A stretch of 32,645 bases of DNA, from the NCBI GenBank assembly GCA_016200205.1, contig JACQFF010000014.1:1-32645 (forward strand), in the 5' to 3' direction. This DNA comes from Planctomycetia bacterium. Its GTDB lineage: Bacteria > Planctomycetota > Planctomycetia > Pirellulales > PALSA-1355. Both the position numbers and the translations under genes were made by a program. Below the pieces are notes generated by a model. That model searched no databases and was not told where the DNA came from. It saw nothing but the letters and a program-made list of their open reading frames with translations. This document shows, piece after piece, positions 22,896-30,487 of the stretch (the stretch's first letter is position 1; each line of letters opens with the position of its first letter).

Positions 22896-24587
22896 TTACA
22901 CGCGCTTGCTCAGTTTTTCCGTCAGCCTTGCCAGTGCCGTGCTGTGATCGTCCCGGCCGATATGAACTTGGATCAGGCTCAAGGCCTTGGCGTCGGCCCA
23001 CGCCCGCTTTAGCGCGCTATCGAACTCGCCCTCGGTGCGCACCTCGTAGCCCGTGCCGCCGCCAAAGACTTCCGGCAGCTTGTGGTAGGCCCAAGGCTGA
23101 ATGTTGTTGAAGTCGAATTTTCCCGGGTGCAGAAAACGCTCGGTGCCGTAGCCGCCGTTGTCCAGCACGATGACAATCGTGGGGAAACGATGTCGAACGA
23201 GGCTCGACAGTTCGTTACCGGTCATCTGAAACGCCCCGTCGCCGACAATCACGACCGTCCGCAGGTCGGGGCGAGCCATTTGCGTGCCCAAGGCCGCCGG
23301 CACCGAAAAACCCATCGACGTGTAATAGGCCGGGCTGAGGAACTCGGTCCTTCCACGAATGACCAATTCTGTGGCCGCGAAGAGCGCGTCGCCGATATCC
23401 GCGATCACTACCGTTTCGTCGTCCAACGATTCGTTGAGCCGGGCGATCAGCCGCGAAATGCGGATAGGTTCCGCCGGCTGCAGCACGAACTTTTCACTAG
23501 CCAGGTTCCGTACCTTGGGGATCACTCGCTGCGGCGGCTGCGGACGGCGAGCGGCCAGCTCGCGCATGAAATCGGCCAACAGCACGTTGTGATAGTGGTG
23601 ATGTCGGATGCGCAATTGTTCGCTGGTGGCGTAGATGCACTTGCTTGGGTCGAGATTGGCGGTATAGATGCCGAGGTTGATGTCGGTCATGAACGTGCCG
23701 AGCAGCAACAGGCAATCGCTTTCCTCGACGAACCGCGTGACTTCGTCGTTGCCCATCGCCCCTTCATAAAGGCCGACGAACAGCGGATGCGTCTCGGGAA
23801 TAATGCTCTTGCCGAGCATGGTGGTCGTGATCGGAATCCGAGAGCCCTGGGCGAGCGCCAAAAGTTCGTCCTGCAAACCGAAGCGATGGATTTCCACGCC
23901 CCCCACGATGGCCGGCTTTTGACAACTGTTGAGCCAGCGCTCCGCTTCGGCCACCGCTTCGGCCAACACGTCGCAGTCGCTGACCAATTGCTGATCTTCG
24001 AACTGGTGCGGCAGCTCGGGCACGACGCCGACCATATCGCGCGGGATTTCGATATGCACTGGCCGCTTGTAGCGGGCCGCCGCGTGCAACACCCGATCGA
24101 TCTCATGGAACGCGATCAACGGATCGTTCAGCTCGGCACCGGCGATGCACAGTTTTTCCAAGACATCGAACTGCGTGCGAAATTCGCGCACCCGGTGATG
24201 GAGCAGCGGATTGTTGTGCCGCTCCTTGAGGCCCGGCGAGCCGGTGATCACAACCACGGGCGATTTCTCCGCATATGCTCCGGCCACCGAATTGCACAGG
24301 CTTAGCCCGCCCACGCAATAGGTCACGCAAACCGCTCCCATCCCGTGCACCCGCGCATACGCATCGGCGGCAAAGCCCGCGCAATCCTCGCGCGTGGTGG
24401 TCACGACGTTCAACGGGCTTCGATCCAACAGCGAAAAAAACTGCAAGATGTAGTCGCCCGGAATGCCGAAGACGTGGCCGATGCCGTAGTCTTGCAGCCG
24501 CCGGATAAGATACTCGCCGATCGACAACCCCGTGACCGGCAAGGGTGACCGCGTGGGACGCACGGCCGTGATTTCGGTGTGAGACAT
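22896..24587 (-). CDS. ThDP-dependent 2-keto acid decarboxylase (pyruvate/indolepyruvate decarboxylase family)
   Basis: A 563-aa cytoplasmic enzyme that decarboxylates a 2-keto acid to an aldehyde using thiamine diphosphate and Mg. The length matches PDC/IPDC enzymes. Active-site features of that branch, rather than acetolactate synthase, are present: the Asp in HVFGIPGDYILQFF, the catalytic Glu in TTTREDCAGFAADAYAR, the His-His pair in NPLLHHRVREF, and a Glu in GGYGTERFLHPG. The cofactor motif is GDGAFQMTGNELSSLV...VLDN (about residue 447). Substrate size cannot be decided by eye among pyruvate, phenylpyruvate, indolepyruvate and branched-chain keto acids. The start has GAGGAGAGGG eight bases upstream. 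The downstream SDR could in principle reduce the aldehyde, but that is speculation. Confidence 0.88.
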   Translation of the reverse strand: MSHTEITAVRPTRSPLPVTGLSIGEYLIRRLQDYGIGHVFGIPGDYILQFFSLLDRSPLNVVTTTREDCAGFAADAYARVHGMGAVCVTYCVGGLSLCNSVAGAYAEKSPVVVITGSPGLKERHNNPLLHHRVREFRTQFDVLEKLCIAGAELNDPLIAFHEIDRVLHAAARYKRPVHIEIPRDMVGVVPELPHQFEDQQLVSDCDVLAEAVAEAERWLNSCQKPAIVGGVEIHRFGLQDELLALAQGSRIPITTTMLGKSIIPETHPLFVGLYEGAMGNDEVTRFVEESDCLLLLGTFMTDINLGIYTANLDPSKCIYATSEQLRIRHHHYHNVLLADFMRELAARRPQPPQRVIPKVRNLASEKFVLQPAEPIRISRLIARLNESLDDETVVIADIGDALFAATELVIRGRTEFLSPAYYTSMGFSVPAALGTQMARPDLRTVVIVGDGAFQMTGNELSSLVRHRFPTIVIVLDNGGYGTERFLHPGKFDFNNIQPWAYHKLPEVFGGGTGYEVRTEGEFDSALKRAWADAKALSLIQVHIGRDDHSTALARLTEKLSKRV

Positions 24588-25137
24588 GAAGTGAACCCTC
24601 TCCTCGCCCCTCGCCCCTTATCCCTAATCCCCGACTCGTCGCCGGGGATTATGCCTCAATCAAGGATACGGAACAATTCGGATCACAGTTAATTCTACGG
24701 TTCGGGCGGACCAAGGGGTCGCCCGGTGGGAGCACCGTGCGACCACGCAACTCATCGGCACAGCGCGATTTGAGACGTTTTTGAGGCGTGTCGCGATCAA
24801 CCAGAAGCCGTGTGGTGGCAAGGTCCGCTAGCAGTGCGACAGTTGGAGCTTGAAACTCTCCGGCCTTAGGGCCCTTTGTTGCGCCCTTGGTTCCAGAGCA
24901 GCAGCAGCCAAAAACCCAAGAACAGGCCCGGCCGCTCTTAATACGATATTCGAGCCATCCGCCAAGGCAAGTCCAAGTTACCCGCGGCAGATCGATCCGG
25001 CGTTCTAAACCGACTGGAATGTAACTCGCTAGGCGCTTCACCGGCTGTAGCCCGCGGTACTTTGAGCGTGATACAATACGCGGTTGGCTTGTTTTCTCGT
25101 TCTTTGTGCGTGGCTTCGCGCCGCGCGGCGGCAATTC
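24588..25137. other. Divergent intergenic region between decarboxylase and YgiQ genes
   Basis: About 550 bases without a supportable gene. The minus-strand frame at 24649-25134 has no recognisable domain and unnatural composition. A strong inverted repeat at 24625-24651 is annotated separately. The rest shows no clear promoter by eye, although promoters for both divergent genes must lie here. Confidence 0.55.
24625..24651. repeat. Perfect 9-bp inverted repeat in the decarboxylase leader
   Basis: TAATCCCCG (24625-24633) and CGGGGATTA (24643-24651) enclose nine bases. It lies 38-64 bases upstream of the decarboxylase start, so it could be an operator, a leader hairpin or part of an intergenic repeat. 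The adjacent CCCTCGCCCC runs resemble intergenic repeats. Confidence 0.5.
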
Positions 25138-27165
25138 ATGTCAACGTTCACGCCCAACATCAACCCCAGCCTGCCGATTCTCGATGAGCTCGCGCCGGCA
25201 CTGCGGCCCGCCCCGGCCGTTCGGCCGCAGCCGACGCCGCCGCTGCCGATGACGCGGAAAGAGATGCTGGCGCGCGGCTGGGAAGAGGTCGACGTGGTAT
25301 TCGTCACCGGCGACGCCTATGTCGATCACCCCAGCTTCGCCATGGCGCTGCTCGGACGCCTGCTGGAGAGCGAGGGCTATCGGGTGGCCATTTTAAGCCA
25401 GCCCGATTGGCGGAATTGCGATGCCTGGCGCACCTTCGGCCGGCCGCGGTTGTTCTTCGCAATTAGCGCCGGCAACATGGATTCGATGATCAACCACTAC
25501 ACGGCCAATCGCAAGGTGCGCAACGACGACGCCTATAGTCCCGGGGGGAAAATTGGCCTGCGGCCCGATCGGGCCACGTTGGCCTATTGCCAGCGGGCTC
25601 GCGAGGCTTATCGCGGCGTGCCGATCATCGCCGGCGGCGTGGAAGCCAGCTTGCGCCGCCTGGCGCATTACGACTATTGGAGCGACAAGGTCCGCCGCTC
25701 GATCATCTTGGATTGCAAAGCCGATTTGCTGGTTTACGGCATGGGCGAGCGGGCCATTGTCGAAATTGCCTGGCGGCTCCAGGCCGGTCAAACGCTGCGC
25801 GATCTGCGGCAGTTGCGGGGCGTCGTTTATCGCCTGGGAGCCAAAGAGACGCCGCCGGGCGAAAACACAATCACGTTGCCCAGTTACGAGCAGGTTTTGA
25901 GCGACCGCTGGGCGTTTGCCGAGATGACCAAGATTTCGCACAACGAAACCAACCCCTATAACGCCAAACGGCTGGCGCAGTTTCACGACCGCGAGTGCAT
26001 CGTGGCCAATCCGCCGCCGGTGCCGCTGGCGGAGACCGAAATGGACCGCGTGTACTCGCTGCCTTTCACGCGCAAGCCGCATCCCCGTTATGGAAACGAG
26101 CAGATTCCGGCATTCGAGGTTGTCAAGGATTCGGTGCAGATTATGCGCGGCTGCTTTGGCGGTTGCACGTTCTGTTCGATCACCGCGCACGAGGGGCGGA
26201 TCATTCAGAGCCGCAGCCAGGGATCGATCCTAAGCGAAATTCGCCAAATGACCAACGATCCCGATTTCAAGGGCGTGGTGAGCGATATCGGCGGACCGAC
26301 GGCCAACATGTATCAAATGCGCTGCACGCGCCCTGAGGTCGAGGCCAAATGCCGGCGGCTGAGCTGCGTGCATCCGACGATTTGCAAATTGCTCGGCACC
26401 GACCATGGGCCGCTCGTGCAGTTGATGAAAGCCGCGCGCGACGAACCCGGCGTAAAAAAGGTGTTGGTTGCATCAGGCATTCGCATGGATCTGGCGCGCC
26501 GCAGCCCCGAGTATATGCGCGAGTTGGCCACGCATCACGTCGGCGGACATCTGAAAATCGCGCCTGAACATACCGACCCCGATGTGCTGGCGCTGATGAA
26601 AAAGCCGGGCATCGAGGACTTCAATAAATTCGATCAGGAGTTCAAAAAAGTTTCGAAACAGGCGGGGAAAAAACAATTTCTCGTGCCCTATTTCATCGCC
26701 AGCCACCCGGGTAGCACGCTCGATTCGATGATCGATCTGGCGCTATTTCTCAAGCGCAATCACTACGCTCCCGACCAGGTGCAGGATTTCATTCCCAGCC
26801 CGTTCGACATCGCTGCCTGCATGTATCACACCGGCTTGGATCCCTTCACCAAAAAGCCGGTCTACATTGCCAAGCATTTGCGCGATCGCAAACTGCAACG
26901 GGCCCTGATGCAGTTTTTCAAACCGGAGAATTACTTCGAGGTTCGCCGCGCGTTGGAGCAAGCCGGCCGGCAAGACCTGATCGGCAGCGGTTGCGATTGC
27001 CTGATCGCCGATCGGCCGCCGAAGGAAGCCTTGGATAAGCGCCGCAAACGGGCCAATGATGCGGTGCGCGAGCAGATCGGCGGCGATCACATTCGCTCCA
27101 AGCCGGGCGGCGGCTATCGGCCGCTACGAAAGTCGGCCGTCAAGCGCGAGAGGGACCGCCGTTAA
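25138..27165 (+). CDS. YgiQ-family radical SAM protein
   Basis: About 675 aa from the ATG at 25138 ([13 protein letters not shown]); the ORF-track start 18 residues earlier adds a segment untypical of the family. The N-terminal UPF0313 domain shows [40 protein letters not shown] and [10 protein letters not shown], a cobalamin-binding-like fold. The radical SAM domain carries the [4Fe-4S] motif [12 protein letters not shown] (Cys about 338, 342, 345), which reductively cleaves S-adenosylmethionine, followed by [36 protein letters not shown] and QDFIPSPFD. The C-terminal tail is basic and probably disordered ([21 protein letters not shown]). The reaction of YgiQ is not established. No neighbour suggests a pathway. 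Confidence 0.92.
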   Translation: MSTFTPNINPSLPILDELAPALRPAPAVRPQPTPPLPMTRKEMLARGWEEVDVVFVTGDAYVDHPSFAMALLGRLLESEGYRVAILSQPDWRNCDAWRTFGRPRLFFAISAGNMDSMINHYTANRKVRNDDAYSPGGKIGLRPDRATLAYCQRAREAYRGVPIIAGGVEASLRRLAHYDYWSDKVRRSIILDCKADLLVYGMGERAIVEIAWRLQAGQTLRDLRQLRGVVYRLGAKETPPGENTITLPSYEQVLSDRWAFAEMTKISHNETNPYNAKRLAQFHDRECIVANPPPVPLAETEMDRVYSLPFTRKPHPRYGNEQIPAFEVVKDSVQIMRGCFGGCTFCSITAHEGRIIQSRSQGSILSEIRQMTNDPDFKGVVSDIGGPTANMYQMRCTRPEVEAKCRRLSCVHPTICKLLGTDHGPLVQLMKAARDEPGVKKVLVASGIRMDLARRSPEYMRELATHHVGGHLKIAPEHTDPDVLALMKKPGIEDFNKFDQEFKKVSKQAGKKQFLVPYFIASHPGSTLDSMIDLALFLKRNHYAPDQVQDFIPSPFDIAACMYHTGLDPFTKKPVYIAKHLRDRKLQRALMQFFKPENYFEVRRALEQAGRQDLIGSGCDCLIADRPPKEALDKRRKRANDAVREQIGGDHIRSKPGGGYRPLRKSAVKRERDRR

Positions 27166-27298
27166 GACGCCAGTTCATTTCAAAACCGCTCCCGAGAAGA
27201 ACAAAGTCCCATTGGGCTCCGCCGACCATCCTGCGGATAGTGCCCGCGCAAAAATTGGAACACTCCCCAGCGGTTTTATCGATCCCCAGGCAACTAAT

Positions 27299-27376
27299 GG
27301 TCGAGGGGCGACCAACGGAAACCCCGGCAAATGCGGTGGTTCGCGATGGAATGACCAAGCCCTTTACTTTGCTAGG
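27299..27376 (+). repeat. Dispersed structured intergenic repeat, copy B
   Basis: GGTCG-AGGGG-CGACC forms a tight hairpin (27299-27313), followed by AACGGAAACCCCGGCAAATGCG and, 68 bases from the 3' arm, TTTGCTAGG. The block CGACCAACGGAA-N2-CCCGG-N-AAATGCG is shared with copy A in the same orientation. It sits in the 247-bp gap between the YgiQ and methyltransferase genes, and the long ORF reading through it from 27056 is therefore not a real N-terminus. Confidence 0.6.
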
Positions 27377-27412
27377 ACTCAAAAAAACATCGCCTCGGCA
27401 GGCAAGTGCTTC

Positions 27413-28336
27413 ATGTTCGCGCCCGATCAGCATCAACTACTCGATTTTGGCGCCGGCCGCAAGCTGGAACGCTTTGGCCGCTATACCGTCGACCGGCCGT
27501 CGCCGGCCGCCGAGGGCGCGAGCGAGCGCGATCGAAACTTGTGGCAACAAGCCGATGCCCGCTACGAGCGGAGCGAGGGCGAGCGGGGGACGTGGTCCTA
27601 TCGTCGCAGGATCGATGGGCCGTGCGCGGTGCGGCACGGCCTGTTGACACTCGAATTGAAGTTCACCGAGTTCGGCCATTTGGGCATTTTTCCCGAGCAA
27701 GCGGGCAATTGGGATTGGCTCGCGGGACAAATCCGCGCGGCTGGCCGGCCTCTGAAGGTTTTAAATCTCTTCGCCCACACCGGGGCCAGCACCTTGGCCG
27801 TCGCGGCCGCCGGCGCCGAGGTCGTGCACGTCGATGCGGCCTCGAACGTCGTCACCTGGGCTCGCCGGAACGCAAAAGCATCGAATCTTGCCGATGCGCC
27901 CACGCGCTGGATCACCGAGGACGCGTTGAAATTCGTGCGCCGTGAACTGAAGCGCGGCAATGGCTATGACGCCGTCATTCTCGATCCGCCGGGCTATGGC
28001 CACGGGCCGCATGGCGAAACTTGGAAACTCGCTGAACACCTGGGCGAACTACTGACGATGTGCCTCGAGCTGACTGCCGCACGTCGCCAATTCATGCTCC
28101 TCTCGTGCCACTCCGGCGAATTGGCCTTTGCCAGCGAGCTTTTGCACGCCACGCTTGCCGTAGCACCCGAGTTGCGCCGCGAAGGTACCATCCAAGCCCA
28201 CGAATTGAGCCTCGTTTCGCTCGCGGGCGACCGGCTGCATTGCGGGGCGGCGATGCGGTGGAGCGCACTTCCGGAGGCGGATCATCCCAATCCCGCCGCT
28301 CGCGGGCACACAATCGAACGGCCGCGCGAAGCATGA
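27413..28336 (+). CDS. RlmI-like class I SAM methyltransferase
   Basis: About 307 aa from the ATG at 27413; earlier in-frame starts would run through an intergenic repeat and into the YgiQ gene. The first 90 residues are a small strand-rich region (DFGAGRKLERFGRYTVDRPSP, GHLGIFPEQAGNWDWL). The Rossmann methyltransferase domain follows with motif I LNLFAHTGASTLAVAAAGAEVVHVDAA, VTWARRNAKASNL and motif IV ILDPPGYGHG. The DPPGYG motif and the FxHTG-type motif I match the RlmI/RlmK group, which makes 5-methylcytosine or N7-methylguanine in 23S rRNA, although the usual N-terminal PUA domain is absent. The product overlaps the following SpoU methyltransferase gene by four bases (ATGA), pointing to an RNA-modification operon. 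Confidence 0.85.
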   Translation: MFAPDQHQLLDFGAGRKLERFGRYTVDRPSPAAEGASERDRNLWQQADARYERSEGERGTWSYRRRIDGPCAVRHGLLTLELKFTEFGHLGIFPEQAGNWDWLAGQIRAAGRPLKVLNLFAHTGASTLAVAAAGAEVVHVDAASNVVTWARRNAKASNLADAPTRWITEDALKFVRRELKRGNGYDAVILDPPGYGHGPHGETWKLAEHLGELLTMCLELTAARRQFMLLSCHSGELAFASELLHATLAVAPELRREGTIQAHELSLVSLAGDRLHCGAAMRWSALPEADHPNPAARGHTIERPREA

Positions 28337-29133
28337 CGATCAAAACCATTACCAGTTTGAACAACCAGCGCGTCAAAGACGCGATCAAGTTGCGCGACCA
28401 TCGGCAACGCGCCAAGCAGCGACGATTTGTCATCGATGGCCCACGAGAGATTCTGCAAGCCGCGCGCGGAAACTTGCGGTTCGCTGAACTATTCGTGTGC
28501 GAGTCGCTGTGTAAAACCAGCGAGAGTCGGCAGGTGCTCGAGCGATTGAGCGAGTGGCCCGCCGCGATTTGGCGCGTGACGCCCGAAGTATTCGAAAAAC
28601 TCGCCTTTGGGGATCGCTCTGACGGCGTGCTGGCCGTCGCCGAAACCCCGCGGCGAACCCTCGCCGAGCTGATAGCGCCGGCAGGTGGGTTATTGGCGGT
28701 TCTCGAAGGCCTTGAAAAGCCGGGCAACGTGGGCGCCGTGCTGCGCAGTGCGGATGGTGCCGGCGTGACGGCCGTAATCGTGGCGGATCCACGCACCGAT
28801 CTCTATAACCCCAATTGCATTCGCGCCAGCCTGGGAGCGATTTTCACGAAACCCGTCGCCGAGGCCACGACCGGGGAAACGCTCACCTGGCTGCGCCAGC
28901 GGGGCTGCAAGATTTTCGCCGCGCGGCTCGATGCGACGCGAAGTTACGATGCGGTCGATTATCGCGGAAACGCTGCCATCGTGCTGGGGAGCGAATCCGC
29001 GGGTCTGTCGACCGCCTGGCCAACCGCCGACGTCACGCCGATCAAGCTTCCGATGCGCGGCGCGGCCGATAGCCTGAATGTCTCTGCCACCGCGGCCGTG
29101 TTGTTCTACGAAGCTCTGCGCCAGCGACAGTAG
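28333..29133 (+). CDS. SpoU/TrmH-family RNA 2'-O-methyltransferase
   Basis: The 266-aa product has an N-terminal L30e-like substrate-binding domain (TITSLNNQRVKDAIKLRDHRQRAKQRRFVIDGPREI, residues 4-100) and a C-terminal SPOUT knotted domain. All three SPOUT motifs are visible: LEGLEKPGNVGAVLRSADGAGV, AAIVLGSESAGLS and IKLPMRGAADSLNVSATAAVLFYEA. The first contains the invariant Asn-x-Gly-x-x-x-Arg and the last the SLNVSxA signature that binds S-adenosylmethionine. Such enzymes methylate ribose 2'-O in 23S rRNA or tRNA; the exact site cannot be told. The ORF-track start at 28060 lies inside the previous gene; the ATG at 28333 overlaps its stop, so translation is probably coupled. Confidence 0.92.
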   Translation: MTIKTITSLNNQRVKDAIKLRDHRQRAKQRRFVIDGPREILQAARGNLRFAELFVCESLCKTSESRQVLERLSEWPAAIWRVTPEVFEKLAFGDRSDGVLAVAETPRRTLAELIAPAGGLLAVLEGLEKPGNVGAVLRSADGAGVTAVIVADPRTDLYNPNCIRASLGAIFTKPVAEATTGETLTWLRQRGCKIFAARLDATRSYDAVDYRGNAAIVLGSESAGLSTAWPTADVTPIKLPMRGAADSLNVSATAAVLFYEALRQRQ

Positions 29134-29178
29134 AGGCCCTACCAGCAGCCGTGATTTCGGGCCGCGGTCGCTCTGGCA

Positions 29179-30045
29179 TTAGTGCAGCAGCCGGGCCGCC
29201 GCCAGGGTGTTGACCAACAACATGGTCACGGTCAACGGGCCCACGCCCCCAGGAACGGGTGTAATGTGGCCGGCCACCCGGCTGACTCCGGAGAAATCGA
29301 CATCGCCGACCAGGCCTTTGCCCGTGCGATGAATGCCCACGTCGATCACCACCGCGCCGGGCTTGACCATCGGTGCGGTGATGAATTTCGGCTGGCCAAT
29401 TGCGACGATCAAAATATCGGCCTGCCGGGTGATCTCCGGCAGATTATTGGTTTTGCTGTGGCATACCGTGACCGTGGCATCGCCGCCGAGTCCGCGCTGC
29501 ATCAGCATCAGCGCCATGGGCTTGCCCACTGTGTCGCTGCGCCCGACCACAACCACGTGGCGGCCGGCGATTTCGATCTTGTTGCGCACCAGCAGTTGCT
29601 GAATTCCAAAGGGCGTGCACGGCAAGAACCGCGGCTTGCCTTGCACCAGGCGGCCGACGTTTTCCGGATGGAACCCATCGACGTCCTTCAACGGGCTGAC
29701 GGCGGGCAGAATCCGCGTGACGTCGATTTGCTTCGGCAGTGGCAGTTGCACGAGAATGCCGTGGACCGGCTCATCCTTGGCCTTGTTGAGCTTGGCGATA
29801 AGCGACAGCAGTTCGTCTTGCGAAGTTTCGGCCGGCAGGCGGTACATGCGGCTTTGCATGCCTACTTGCTCGCAACCTGTCACTTTGTTCCGCACGTAAA
29901 CTTCGCTGCCGGAGTCATTTCCCACCAAGATGGCCGCTAGGGTGGGGACTTCGGCATTGTTTTCAATAAAGTCGGCGACCTCATCTCGCAGTTCGTCACG
30001 GATTTGCTTGGCCAGTTTTTTGCCATCGAGGATCGCGGCCGTCAC
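29179..30045 (-). CDS. folD: Methylenetetrahydrofolate dehydrogenase / methenyltetrahydrofolate cyclohydrolase
   Basis: FolD interconverts methylene-, methenyl- and 10-formyl-tetrahydrofolate with NADP, feeding one-carbon units to purine and methionine synthesis in the cytoplasm. The 288-aa length is standard. Motifs: YVRNKVTGCEQVG with the catalytic Lys, VHGILVQLPLPKQID, SPLKDVDGFHPENVGRL, LPCTPFGIQQLL and the cofactor motif VVVGRSDTVGKPMALML. The segment GLGGDATVTVCHSKT is slightly longer than usual before the CHSKT strand. The start is GTG with AAAGG about six bases upstream. It converges with the SpoU methyltransferase gene, leaving 45 bp between stops. Confidence 0.95.
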   Translation of the reverse strand: MTAAILDGKKLAKQIRDELRDEVADFIENNAEVPTLAAILVGNDSGSEVYVRNKVTGCEQVGMQSRMYRLPAETSQDELLSLIAKLNKAKDEPVHGILVQLPLPKQIDVTRILPAVSPLKDVDGFHPENVGRLVQGKPRFLPCTPFGIQQLLVRNKIEIAGRHVVVVGRSDTVGKPMALMLMQRGLGGDATVTVCHSKTNNLPEITRQADILIVAIGQPKFITAPMVKPGAVVIDVGIHRTGKGLVGDVDFSGVSRVAGHITPVPGGVGPLTVTMLLVNTLAAARLLH

Positions 30046-30373
30046 GGTGGACCTTTCTATCGTGCGAAACGAACAGGTGAGAGCAGCATTCTAGCCGAGG
30101 CCCCGCCGGCCGACTATTGGCCGTGGCGCCAGGTTCACGCGTGCGTGAGCATGTTCGGGCAGCGTCGGTTGAAAGGCGTGACCGTCGGATGAAGGATGCC
30201 CAATTGAGGATCCACATGGTCAGGCGAGCCTGAGCATGGCAGCCAGACCTCATTCCGGCCGGCCGGTTGTCGATCCATTCAACCCGGGCTGGAAGAGCGA
30301 TGGGGTTGCCTCGGCGTCGGCCAACCGCCGCGAATCGGCATAGTCGGTTTTCCTTTGTACCGGTATATTCTGG

Positions 30374-30403
30374 TTGACAAGCGCGGCTCCGGGCGGATAT
30401 ATT
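30374..30403 (+). promoter_or_regulatory. Candidate promoter of the sulfite reductase gene
   Basis: A perfect TTGACA (30374-30379) and TATATT (30398-30403) are spaced by 18 bases. The start point would be about 75 bases upstream of the ATG. This is one of the best consensus promoters in the window by eye. Confidence 0.6.
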
Positions 30404-30425
30404 ACAATCATGCTAATCATTGTGA
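30402..30425. promoter_or_regulatory. Inverted repeat at the sulfite reductase promoter
   Basis: TTACAAT (30402-30408) and ATTGTGA (30419-30425) are inverted with one mismatch and a 10-base spacer. The site begins within the -10 box and covers the expected start point, the position of a repressor operator. Within it, AATCAT is also directly repeated at a 9-base interval. The regulator is unknown. Confidence 0.4.
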
Positions 30426-30487
30426 CCATTGGCTTGGCCTGATCCCGCCGCGGCACGCCCATCAAATTCTTTGCCCTCCATCTAGCC

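Larger units (their letters stand above)
30046..30487. other. Divergent intergenic region between folD and the sulfite reductase gene
   Basis: About 440 bases with no supportable gene. The last 120 bases carry the promoter and inverted repeat of the sulfite reductase gene, annotated separately. The remainder shows no strong structure. Confidence 0.6.

Noticed and set aside
23082-24305. 407-aa plus-strand ORF opposite the decarboxylase
   Set aside because: Antisense shadow; the minus frame has complete ThDP enzyme motifs.
24649-25134. 161-aa minus-strand ORF in the decarboxylase-YgiQ gap
   Set aside because: No recognisable domain, no ribosome binding site, unnatural Arg/Gly-rich composition; left as intergenic.
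27056-27412. 119-residue N-terminal extension of the RlmI-like methyltransferase
   Set aside because: It starts inside the YgiQ gene and crosses an intergenic repeat.
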